Assembly (NCBI GenBank): GCA_947561715.1
Contig: OX387204.1
Coordinates: forward strand, 11,351,001-11,415,000
DNA: 64,000 nt
DNA from: Ascidia mentula
Taxonomy: Eukaryota > Chordata > Ascidiacea > Phlebobranchia > Ascidiidae
Reading direction: 5' to 3'
How positions within the stretch are numbered: the stretch's first letter is position 1; every line of letters starts with the position of its first letter. The position numbers and the translations under genes are program-made. The notes under the pieces were generated by a model. It was given only the letters and a program-made list of their open reading frames with translations. It had not been told where the DNA came from and searched no databases. Shown piece by piece: positions 24,802 through 42,371 of the stretch.

Positions 24802-25369
24802 CATGGAATTGATGATATTTGCGCTAATGCAGTAATGAAGAGTAAATAAGACTGTAGGTGCTATCGGCGTTAATGAAGATATTGATAGAGAAGACTTTTG
24901 TCTCTATTGCAAATAAAAACTATTGATTTCATTGCACGTAAATGTAGTTCCTTAGTTAAGAGTTCTTACAAGATTGAATGGTCACGGAAAAGACGATTGA
25001 ATTAAAAGTTCATAAAACCTGTGTAGAAGAGGTGCATTATTTTTTAATGACTGTCTAATGAGTATACCCAAGTGGTACAAAATGTAAACAATATTTTTTA
25101 AATTATATGCTAAAACTTCTCAGTTCCAAATATATGATCGTATTTTCAAATACAATTTTTGTATTGGTGCATGAGCCTAGTTCAATGAATAAATATTTAG
25201 AAATGTAGAAAATTGAAAACTGCAAATGTAGAAGTGAACATATAAAATACAAAGATAATATGGCTTGGTGGTTGGTGCACAAGTACAGTAAAAACGCAAC
25301 CTTTTCTAAAACAAATAATATGCAATTTTAATGGTTTAAAGTTGTTTGGCAATACCTATTATGTACCCT

Positions 25370-25500
25370 TGTTAGTATTAGCTCCATTATCGTTATTAGC
25401 CGTATTGATAGCATTATTGACGCTATTAGCGGTATTTGCAGTATTGTCCGTATTAGCGGTATTAGCAGTATTAGAGGTATTGGCAATATTAGACAGTATT
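25370..25500 (-). repeat. 9-bp minisatellite, array 2 (inverted relative to array 1)
   Basis: Tandem degenerate copies of ATTAGCGGT, the reverse complement of the unit in array 1, about 1 kb downstream of it. The orientation is opposite to array 1. Confidence 0.75.
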
Positions 25501-26394
25501 TGCTTGATTTTTCTATGTTTTGGAGCAAAAACGTCATATTTTGTTTTATAATACGTTTTATATATATATTTTTTTTAAAACTACATGACATTCTATGCAA
25601 CTTGTGCGAAAATCATTGAAATCTATTAAGGAACGGCAAAGTCATGTGCGTTCAAAGTTTTGTCGACTGGAAAAAAAGTTTTGTCGACTGGCGCCTGTTT
25701 GGTGCTGATAATTTGCGCAATTAACGTTCGCCGAAAAAAAATCCTTCACGCAAATTACAAACTTTACAATCTGGCCGATTCCTGTGGTCTTTGGGACATT
25801 TTCCCCTGACGCTTGTAATATTGAATATTAGGGTGACATCTTTTTATTCAATAATGGATTGTGCAAGAATCTTTGCTAAAAGTTGGAAATTCGATTTGAA
25901 ACTATGTTTAGGTACTTAACATTAAGCCACTCTTCAGTTTGCCAAAAGTTTGTTGTTCCATTTTCTTTTACCAATATAAAAATATTGGTAGTAGCAGAAC
26001 CAGGGTAGTGATGTCAGTAGCACACAAAAATGCAACTTGACATCTCACATTTTCTTGTAAAAGTGAAAGCAAAACATTGAAGTCATGTGCAACCGAAATA
26101 TGACATTGGGATGGAATTTGACAAATTGTTGTTAATTTGTGTTTGAATCTGGTAGTGTTGCATTTGTTAAAAAGCATTTTATGCAGTCGCTATCGCTATA
26201 TAGTGTTTTCTGTCTTGTATTTGCTTTTGTCACCAAAACAAATAATGCAATATGTGTTATTTTATCACAATTGGGAGTATACAGTGGTATATCAGTATTG
26301 CAGGATATTTATTCTTAAGCCACATGTGATAATAAAAAAACATCAAAAAAAAGATTCTATTGTTTAAAAATCATTTTCGCTCTTAACCTACAGC

Positions 26395-26791
26395 CATAGG
26401 CGTCGATTTAGGGGTGACATATTTCACCCCTCACAAACAAACATGGGTGACAACATGTGTATTGTCACCCCTGGATTTCGTTTAAATTAAAATTCACTGT
26501 CAGAAAAACCACATACATGCGTTATGTACTTTCAAAAGACCTGTATTATCACTGTCACAATCATGACAAACATAATAGACCGAGTGAAACAAAAATGTGC
26601 CACTTTCAGTAAGGGTGTCCGTAAGATAAGTGTTTAAAATTTAGTGCTAAAACAAAGTGACACGAAACAGAATTTGGGTCATTTGCCTCTGTTTAAGGCG
26701 ATACGACTGACAAAATGTTTTTTGCGTGTTTCTAAAACCTGGAAAGGTCACCCTTAATATTTTACAAAACGTTAAAAAATCAACGCCTATG
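26395..26791. mobile_element. MITE with CATAGGCGT termini
   Basis: The ends CATAGGCGTCGAT and ATCAACGCCTATG are inverted repeats with one mismatch over 13 nt. Subterminal GGGGTGAC and GTCACCC are also inverted. About 400 bp, no coding potential, no clear target duplication. It ends about 120 nt before the phosphatase gene start. Confidence 0.6.
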
Positions 26792-26908
26792 CACAACCAA
26801 TAAAATTTAGCTTAATATCTACTACTCTTACCGTACAGGTCCTCATAACTGGCAGTGTGATTCACATTTTTACCATTTTGATTGTATTTCAGATATATAT
26901 TAATTACA

Positions 26909-32760
<5,852 letters not shown>

Positions 32761-33119
32761 ATGCATCAACTACAATGTATAATAGTGTCTTTTATTTGTG
32801 ACAGTATTTTTCACATTTTTGTGGTTTTACATTGAGCTAGTTAGCAGCTTTTCAGCCTGGTGATATGCGTAAAAATATGTGAAAGTTAATGCACTGCACT
32901 TTTGCTGATATACTAAGCATTGTGTTACCTTACAACACAATCAACAAAATGGTGCTTTTTGAAGTAACTTCCTTTTAACTTGTTCTTTAATTTTTTCTAC
33001 TTTTTTATGGTGTTGTCTTGGTAAACACAGGTACTAAGTTCAGGTGGAGTATCTGCCCCTGGTATAATATTTATTTGGTGCTAGATGGAAATTTATGTGC
33101 CTGACTATTTTGTTGAACC

Positions 33120-33125
33120 AATAAA
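33120..33125 (+). terminator. Poly(A) signal AATAAA downstream of the phosphatase gene
   Basis: First canonical AATAAA after the stop codon, 360 nt downstream. Confidence 0.45.
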
Positions 33126-33542
33126 CACTACAGTTTACATGCTGACCCATTTAGTCAAATGAGAATGGAATATGATTTTTCACAACCAAACAACATGTTT
33201 TTTCCATATAGCCTTTTCTTCAACATGTTGCTTCATATCGCAAAAAAAACAGAACATCATTTACATGGAAGTCTTTAGTTTATGAGTATTTCACAACAAA
33301 ACTATATCACCAATTGAATACTTTTTTGCACAAGTAAATGAAAAAAGACAAATTTGTGAAGGTAATAATAAAACATCACCAAGAAACAGTAACTTGGCAC
33401 AAGTGCACTTTCACATAAAATCTTACATCCTAAAAGTCCATATGCTTTGTGGAACCATGTGCAAGTTAAACCATGATAAACAAATCACAAATCATGCAGA
33501 AAATATTGTAATAACCATCACAATTTGCCAACATCAAGTGTT

Positions 33543-36500
33543 TTATGTTTGATAAAAAGTAGATGCATGACCCACTTCATCATTTCCCCAACTACTGAAA
33601 AGCGGCACAGGAGGACGCAACATGCCTTCCAGTGTTGAATCCGAGCCAGATGCCCCCATAAATATATTAGCTTGTTGGTTATTGCTGTAACCATCTGTAG
33701 ATGCAGGCCTTGAGGAAGCTTCTTCTGCCTCTGTGTTAGTTCTTTGCAAGCGTATGTCATGAAGCAAATTCGGTGTCCCCTGCTGACGAACATATTGTTG
33801 TTCACGCACCCACATTTCAACACGATCCCGCTGTGCATGATGAATGTTGGTGTCTATTGAACCATAGCCAGAAGTGGACCCAGTAGATGTTGAGCCACTT
33901 ATACCAGCACTTATCATACTTCTTTGACTGCTGTGATCAGAACCTGGTTGTTCTGCAACTGCTTCAGCAGAAAATCTTTCCTCAAATCTACACAGTGTAC
34001 TATTTTTAATGCAATTACCCTTTAAGTGTACATACATTATCACAAAACAGAAGAAACAGGACCCAACTAAATGCTTTGTTCTAGGATGTTGGCACTGTTT
34101 AGAAACTACTGTGTTTGTTTTATTCTCTGAAGAAGCCTAGTCATACGTGCAGGCGAAACGTCAGAAAATACAATCTTTTTAAACAAAAGGTGTATATTTG
34201 TTGTTCTCCACCAGAACAGCGTCATATTTATAATTCATTATGATACCTGGTGGTCAAAGCCTATTTTCAGTTTTCACTGTTTAGAAAATTGGTCAGTTTG
34301 GTCCTGCAGCATCATGGTGTAAGTAATGTCTCATGAAACCTCTGTCTGTACTGGGGTTGCTAATAGACTTACACCACGATATCACATGACCATACTGACC
34401 AACGACTTATTATTTCTGCTAGTTTTCTTTCTTTTACACTTTTTACCCGCATTTTAATGTGTTGCGCCATAAGTAACACCTGCAAATAAGTGCCAACATC
34501 CTGGAAAAGAGCAGTTAAGTGGCAAGAAACAGATTTTGTTCACTCTTCACATTTAACTCTTGGCACTTCTTACCCCATTGGAGGTTCACTATCATAGTTC
34601 TGGTGAATTTGTGTCTTTACCCAATGTCCGACTCTTTCATTTTTCTGATTATCGCTTACAGTTTGACGAAGTTGTGGAATTGATGGCTTCAAAGGAGTTG
34701 TTGAGGAGGGTGCATGCTTGTCTAAAACCACCACTGGAGTTAGGCCCACTGACAAAACAAGTTTTGTGCAACTTACCATTGTCAAGAGTTTCAGAATTAC
34801 ATAGGAACTTGATAAGATGAGGGTGGTCAGCTGCTGTGTCTGTAAAATTGTCATGTTTATAATGCAAAAAATCGTAGGAGACAAAGGAAAGCAAAGGGTC
34901 ACTTCAAATACTTTAATTTCAGATTTAGTTAAAATACTTTAATTTCAGATTTAGTTAAAATATTGTGGAATGTACTAGATACACAACCAAGCCTTACCAA
35001 CTTTTTAACAAACCTGTTTCATCACACTAAACAAAAGGCAAAAAGTACATGCAAAATTTTAAAAGGGGCTAAACTGTTCTCCTAATTTTGTAATTGCAAT
35101 ATAGAACTATCACAACTTTGCTGATCGAGGTTTACAAATTAACGATGCATGTGTCTGCGGTAATCGTGCATTATAAAGAGGATTGCATAGATACATCACA
35201 GTAATAAAGTGTGTATATTAAACCTTCGATTGGTCAAACAACCAACATGTTGATTAAATAGGCAGCATATGAATTTTGATCAATTCAACAGCTGTTAATG
35301 AATGCGAAACCAATACATCGATGTACTTTAGATCCGTGTTTGTTTTGTGAGCTATAACTTATCATCATTACCCATAGTTGTGTTACTGCTAATATATATC
35401 TATCTGCCATTATTTACATTCAACAAAAACAGAATAATGGTTTCAAAGCAATAATTTTTACATTGACAGTGTGGCAGTTAGCAGGGGTTTAAATTATTTG
35501 GTACTAACATTTAACATGGTCCTACCTTTTTGATTTATTTTGTCAACTTTTTTGCTGCATCCAGGCTGATCACCTAAATTTACGCCATTTGCATCCTTTT
35601 TAGGCTCACAGTGATTAGCCATTTGTTTTCCTCCATTGGTTTGTGGAAAAGGATTTTCATGTACTTCATAGGATGAGTCAACAATTTCTTCTTTGACTTT
35701 TTGAAATTTGGCGAGTTCTGAAACATCAGATAATTTTAAACGTATTCTTTATTCTTAACAGCAATGGGCGTTGTTCATACCTGTTGCCTTTGACAAGTCG
35801 AATGTGTAGTCAGTTTCCACCACTTCTTGTTCCTGTTGCACACCATTTATTTTATCCCGTAATCTCTTGATTTGAACAAAAAAATGCACTTTATCCTGAG
35901 CACGAGGGAACTGAGCACACCTGGCACTTGTGGATGGCATGACAAATATGTGCTTGTAAAAAACACAAATACATATTTGATTTGGGAACAAAACGAAAAA
36001 AAATCAACTTACTGTATTTGTTCCAGGAATTTTATTTGATTGTGTTCCAAACGTAAAATCCTTCTTTTTTTGCCCAAACATAGTTTTGCTAAAAATTTCA
36101 TAAATCCCTTTTCCATTAAATACCGCAATTTTCGGTTGATAATGTTTGATTTTTTTTATTAGTTCCATTCCACCATCACGAATTTCCTTGCTAAATACAA
36201 TGCATGTTATATTCAATGCTATATTAAGAATGGAAAGAATATAAATTTTCCAGATGACTACACAAGACTTGTTGAATGATAAGTTTTCCACATTTACCAA
36301 GTGGATTTATGTTTTAAAAATTTATTATTAACTTATCATTCACAATACCTTGTGAGATCTTTTGCAGATGGAGTTGTTCGATGAACTATTGTAGAAAAAC
36401 CAATACCATACTCCAACAATTCAATGTCATTATCAGAATTTACAGGTTTGTCAAGAAAACCTGACATATTTATGCATTTCCCTAAACAGTGATACATAAA

Positions 36501-39021
36501 TTAGCAATAGGGAAAATCAAACAGCAGCCAACAGTAAATCCCAAATCAACTAAATTACTACAATTATGTACATACACGTATGTATGCACGTACATGTACC
36601 CAAGTTATCCGACTAACTATTACCCAGTTGAACGGTAAGAGATGATTTTGTGTCACCTTGACAACACCCAAGCCTTGTCATATAATAAGCAAAGATGGGA
36701 TAACTAATCACATTTTAAATAAAGAAAAAGGATGCTTACAAATCTTTTGCTTATTAAAACGTGGAGTTTTACGCAACCAAGTTGGTCAAAGAATATCTTG
36801 TTGGTATACCAAGTTGGTAATAGGTACATCTCAGCAATATGCAGCCAAGCTTATATTTTCAAAATGGGATGCTGGTTTGCGACCACAAGCTTTAGTAAAG
36901 TTCCTGCAAGTTGATCTCGGCTTGAGGTTTGCCATGTTGGATTGTGTTGTGTTACATGTCCCAAAAAGTTAATCTTCAGTAAATTCACTGACATTCAAAT
37001 GTGAATCCTCGTTTTACTAAAAACTATGAATCCTCGTTTGGAAAAAAGTGATCTTCGTTTCTGTCCTTCATGGACAATGAACATAACATGTCATCAAACC
37101 ATTGGTGGATTTCAATGAAGTGACTATTATGATGAGGTAAATATAGGATTCCAATTACCCTTAGGTGTTTTGTTTACTTTTGGCAATTAGGAGCCTTGTC
37201 TGCTAGTTTAAAACTCATCACTAGCTAAGAGTGATTTCACTTTCTAGTTGGCTGCTGTCTGTGACCAAGCTAGTGGCTGGAAATTATAATACCTGCTTAA
37301 ATCCTTACTACCAGGCGTAGTTCGAGATACTATGTTAGTAAATCCTATTTCATAATCAAGTGCCTGCACATCTTCCATTCCTGTAAGGGGTACAGGAATG
37401 AGGCCAGACAAAAAAAGGCATTTCCCTGAAAAGTGAAATGGATTGCTGAGGATATTTTTTATCAGGGTAATTTTTCCAAGCAGGATGGCAGATGCAATTT
37501 GAATTTGTACAGTCAATAAAGTTTACGCAATTTCATGGGCACATAATTTAGTTACTTACTGCAGTTGTAATAAAGAAGAACGCATATGAATATGTACAAT
37601 TTTTGAAAAATACTATTCTGGGCTGTGTTATGCTTGTTGCATACAAAAACCACAAACAAATGGTTCTTTTGTTATTGGACTATGTAGCAGTGTGTATGAA
37701 CTTCCAAATTTTTTTTTTTTTGTGAAAATCTACTTACAAAAATGATTCCCGGGTCCAGCATAGTGGTGTCCCTTGTAAGCAGCAAACAGACCAGGGTTAA
37801 TTCCAATCTATTTTACAAAATAAACATCCTATCAATAAAAGTACTTACCACCACAACAACAAATCGATACAATAATGCTTCAAACATGCTTAAACATAAA
37901 ATGCCGATATTCAGTCAATTAAACCTTTTGGAAGTAAATCGGATCAGGTGGTGGGTTAGAGAGTAAACAAATGTAATTATGTCTGTCAGTAAAAGAAAAA
38001 AAACAACACAAACAGCCCAAAATGGTTGAGGACAGCACTTGCATCTCCAAATCATTGTGGCAGGTAAGATTGCCAAAAAAGACCAACAATCATGCTGTGA
38101 CGCAAGTCATAAATAATCAGCACGGGCACATTAAACTAAATCTCTACATGAAACTTTGGTAAATCACATTTAAACAAACACCAATACTTACAATTAAAAT
38201 ATCTAATCCCAATTTTATTCTGTCTGGCAGAAGCTTTTGCATAAGTTCTTCCTTTGTCACACCTTTGAATCTAACAAAGATGAGATAATAAAATATTGTA
38301 TATATGTATAACTGAGTTGAAATACTGCCCAAATCAGTTTCTACAAGTTGGTAAAAGAGTTTGAATATAATAATGTTGAACTAAAATGCTCTTGATTAAA
38401 TGCAAGTTTATAAAAAAACATTAACAAGAACAGTTTTCTACTTGTTCCTCTGTGCACATATGCAGTGTCAATGGCAATTCCAACTTTTACACTATTCTTG
38501 TGTTTACAACAAAACTATTCCTACTTTTGCTATGAAAAAAATATATGAAGAAAACCATATGCCTTTGTAACAACATGGCCATTGGAATAAGAGAATGGAA
38601 AATGGTTGGTAACAATGCAGCGTGTTTGGAAACAATGACAAATTTAGGCAGATACGATTTTTAGATAATCTTTAAAGAAAGATTCTGGTTTTCGCAGGGG
38701 ATTTTAACAAAAAAAAAAGAGTGTATATTTTTTGGCAACAAAAACTGAAAAAGGTGTTTTATAAAAGAGGAGGAATGGGTCTGGACTTTAAACCTTGTAC
38801 CTGTCTACAGTTCGTTTCACTTTTTTCATCGAATCTGTAACTTTGCTTTGCTTTAAAGGGACTTCTTCAGCTGTGTTTTCCAGTTTTGGTTTTGGTGGAC
38901 GACCACGTTTTTTCATCACTCCATTATGGGCTCTGTTATGACTGGTTTGTCCATTGCAACTAGTTGTCTTTATTTTAGAGCCAACTCCTGGTTGTCCATG
39001 AGCAGAATATGCGGACTCCAT
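33543..39021 (-). CDS. TDG: G/T mismatch-specific thymine DNA glycosylase
   Basis: Exons (high to low): 38801-39021, 38192-38270, 37738-37807, then one of 37293-37425 or 36349-36481, then 36013-36190, 35781-35952, 35526-35717, 34777-34839, 34574-34748, 33543-33987; 575 residues with either alternative. The enzyme removes T or U from G mismatches and formyl- or carboxylcytosine in active DNA demethylation. Landmarks are KKRGRPP (AT-hook-like, N-terminal), LDILIIGINPG with the catalytic Asn (about residue 103), [15 protein letters not shown], the alternative exon block, [14 protein letters not shown], and the DNA-intercalating loop segment [24 protein letters not shown] (about residue 292) matches the position of the SUMO-acceptor site near the end of the catalytic core in vertebrates. 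The C-terminal 200 residues are low-complexity. The gene is convergent with the phosphatase. Confidence 0.95.
34127..34162 (+). ncRNA. Hammerhead-like motif of the Penelope type
   Basis: Core CTGAAGA (34127-34133), one extra A, stem II GCCT/AGGC, then GAAACGTC with a stem III of only AC/GT. Flanking TTGT…TTCT and AGAA…ACAA can form an interrupted stem I. The very short stem III and GAAACGTC ending are typical of hammerheads in Penelope-like elements. The extra A before stem II departs from the strict consensus, so activity is uncertain. It lies antisense in a TDG intron. Confidence 0.5.
36349..36481 (-). other. TDG: TDG alternative exon, version b
   Basis: 133 nt starting GGAAATGC and ending AG|GTATTG. 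It encodes [12 protein letters not shown]… …[19 protein letters not shown]. It aligns end to end with version a, has the same phase at both ends and open reading throughout. Differences from version a are concentrated in the middle loop. Confidence 0.9.
37293..37425 (-). other. TDG: TDG alternative exon, version a
   Basis: 133 nt starting GGAAATGC and ending AG|GTATTA. It encodes [12 protein letters not shown]… …[19 protein letters not shown] and is closer to vertebrate TDG (IGFTN…[10 protein letters not shown]) than version b, so it is probably the ancestral exon. Confidence 0.92.
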
Positions 39022-42000
39022 ATTTGCTTATGTAATCATTTTTGTTACAAATATTTTATGTCTGTTTAAATGAAAAACTAAAGATTTTAATTTCATGTAT
39101 AGGACTGGTTAACATATATATCTGAAAAACACTTCAAACCTTTTGATATAACACTTTTGTTTTGTCTTTACTATGCCTTCATAACACTGTATAATGTAAT
39201 ATGTTGGTGTGATAAAGTCCATTAGGTAGTATGCTAACCATTGCCAGTTTTAGTAATTTAGAAAGCGTATCCATCCACTTAACTCTTCCCCACTTTTTGC
39301 TTGTCGTGCAAGAAAATTTGTGTTTAGCAATACACGAAACCAAGGCCTTCAGTGTATTTGGAATACATGCATCTAAATTGTTTGCAGCAACAAAATACCA
39401 GTATGTTAGAACATGATATATTGTTAACATGTATTTTACAGTTTGTGTTAAATATACACATAACCCTACAGATTACTTCAAGTTCCATGACTAAGAATAC
39501 TCAGCTAAAAGCGAAACACAATTATTCATTTTATCTCAGGCCACATGACAGATATGTCGATTAAAAATATCTTTTGCTATTTCACAAGAAATCTGGACAA
39601 AAAACCTATAAAATTTAAACAGTAAACAAGTATTGGAGCACACAATCAACATCAACGGATAAACCTTCATAAATACATGCAGAAGATCTTTCTGTCCTAA
39701 AAAAACAAATTTGGCCCCATAATTTAAGAAGCCTTGATTCAAAACACACCCATTTAACATGAACGAGTAATGTATCAATGAACTCCCTGTTACAAAATCC
39801 TTTTTGATGATCTATTGTTAAACCTCACAACAACACAAAATAAAACAATGACAGAGTACTTTTGCATGGTGGGCTGCACGGTACAATATTAACCCTAGAA
39901 AATTATTGATTTTGATTTACAAATTTTGCAAACCAAACCTCCTGACGTAAAAAAATGAAACCTAAACTTGTAGTGCAACGAGACCAAATAAAGTCAGTGG
40001 AAGATCCATTAAACATTTTTACTCGTTTACTACACTGCAAAAGCACTGATGCAAAATATATCAGTCTCCTGTGGTGTGCGAGTGAAATTAATTACATACC
40101 AATGCAAACAGAATAACTGCCAATAAATATCACGACAACAAACAAAAATTTGCAATTATTTAACAAAGCTCAAAGAAACAACGAAAGCTGATTTAAATTG
40201 TGTGCGACACCACCAAGCGGAATATCTCAAACATAAACACAAAAAAGTGCATGACTTGTTTTAATTTAAATATTAATGATATTCTAAGTAAACCAACTAG
40301 AAGATTGTTACCGACGATATGGGGCATTGAAATATCCGATTAAAGTTTTTTGCGGCTGCATCTAGCGATATGTTTACTTTTTATATGCGACAAAGAGAAG
40401 ACACACAATGTGAATGACGTGAAAACGATAATTTTGAACCATATTTTAACTTTGTGCGCTGTTTCCTTCATGGTTATGTACGATTCCGCACTACACAACG
40501 GCGCTAGAGTGCATTGACATGTGTGTAGTTTTCACACTTTGTAGCCCAAGTTATTGGTCAGATTGATATGAAAATAGGCACGAATATAACGACATTATGG
40601 AATCTAGCCGAGAGAGGCGTGTTTTGAAGTGACAATCATTGGTAAACTATACGTTGTATCGTGCGCATCACTCAATAATATAATTTTTTTTTATTTTTCG
40701 AAGTGAATAAGCTTGTGAAGAAATTTGTTGAACGCTTTGAAGTCTTTAATCATGAACTTACGTCTCAAAGTTATTTAGGCAACCTAAATTATAGGTCGGT
40801 CCAAAGGTATGCCTTTTTTGCCTTTTTGCCTGACAGTTAATCCGACACTGATCCAGAGGTGTCTTAGAAGTCAGACCCCAACCCTTTGTGAAATGCCGAA
40901 AAACCTCGTGTAGCGCTTAATTTTACCACAGTTTGTTATGCCAAAAAATTGCCGAATTTTGTTATTTTTAAGACAGATAATGTCCAATTGGCGGGCCGAA
41001 TGCGGCTCAAAATGGAAATTTGTGCGACCCTGAATTGAACGTACGGTCCCCAATCAAATTAAAAACTTCAACGAAGCATGAATGTATTTGTAATCTATCG
41101 CTCATTATTGATTATAACTTGATTGTTACGTTAAATAACAACTATGATAATCGCATAAGTTACGGGGCAAATGTGAATGAAAATACTATGACAAGATTTA
41201 CGTTGTGAAAAAAAGTAGATAGTCTTTCAAGAAGAAAAAATAAATGATTTATCAATGTATGTTTGTTGTGTGGCCCTTCTCTAGAACGAAAGTTTTGGTC
41301 CCAAAACGTATTTCAGTTGACACCGCTGCTCCCGCTGTGCGCGATGATGTGGCATCATGCGGTTTCCTGTAAGACTAATTTTTCCATTGCAGAAAGCATG
41401 CACCTCTAAAACTTTTAAACGGAAGAAACAAGTGCACACAAATATGCTGGACGCAACAGGCCATTGCATATAGAACAGCCTTTTTGTATGTTTTCTAGAC
41501 TACATAAACGCGCATGACCGTTTCAGTTCCAATTATATTCAACACTTTTCTTCGTAAGTCAAAACAAAAAAGGCGCATGTTCTGCTCCAAAAACACCCAT
41601 TTAAGTTTTCTATAATTGTGCAATGAACCTTTCAGGCGACAAAAAAATAGGGAAATTCCCCTACAATGTTTGGAGCCCTTCTGAAAATCCTCAATATGAT
41701 GGAACAAACAGAAATTGAACTGAAGAAATAAGGTTTTGAATTAGTGACTGGCGGAATTTTTTAATGCTATATTAGGTATTTCAGACAATCACCATTAATC
41801 ACATTGATAATTGACAACCAACTTTTGACAAACATCAAGGAAAATACAGATCTGCCAGTTGTTTTACAGGCCAGGATTCATTCCTGTAAATCATGGTATT
41901 TTGACAGGCCGGATGAACCAATCTACGAGATGGCATACTGCCTACAGACTGGTCCAGAGTTAAAGACCAAACTTATTTACCTGAAAAAAACACCACATGT

Positions 42001-42371
42001 AGCCAAAGTATTGGACTGCATACCATTATCATTCAACATACATTGAGATCATTTAATCCATAGAAGGAAGGCTAGTTGATATTGTTGGTCATTCTTATTC
42101 ACCCGCAGAGTTTAGTTACAAAAAGATACTTAAAAAGACATCAAACTATTCAAACAAATTTTCAGGAATGTAGCATTTTGCCCCTTGGTATGGGTTCTTA
42201 ACCTTAACCCACTTCCAGTTCACACGAAAACATGCAGCAAAGTGTGACTCGCATTTATTCAACTAATTTCATAACCTAACACCCCAAAATTAACTGCAGT
42301 GAAGCTAAAATCTGCATTAAATCGATTGAACAAAAAAATTTTTTTTTTGCAGATCTTAAACAAAAGTTAAA
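39022..42371. other. Intergenic region between divergent TDG and FAN1
   Basis: Contains the promoters of both genes. An open stretch at 41804-42046 is not supported as an exon. No repeat or RNA was recognised. Confidence 0.4.

Larger units (their letters stand above)
20430..26908. other. Repeat-rich gene-poor interval
   Basis: Six and a half kilobases without a supported gene. The recognisable contents (hAT-like elements, other inverted-repeat elements, two minisatellites, one dispersed repeat) are listed separately. The remaining sequence is AT-rich and featureless to my reading. Confidence 0.6.

Noticed and set aside
33543..34043. Treating the 166-residue minus-strand frame as a separate gene
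   Set aside because: It has an acceptor at 33988 in the correct phase to be the last TDG exon, and the TDG chain of exons has no stop before it.
41804..42046. Open frame of 80 residues just upstream of FAN1
   Set aside because: It has no splice link in phase to FAN1 exon 1, no UBZ-like Cys/His residues and no recognisable family; probably chance or a decayed repeat.
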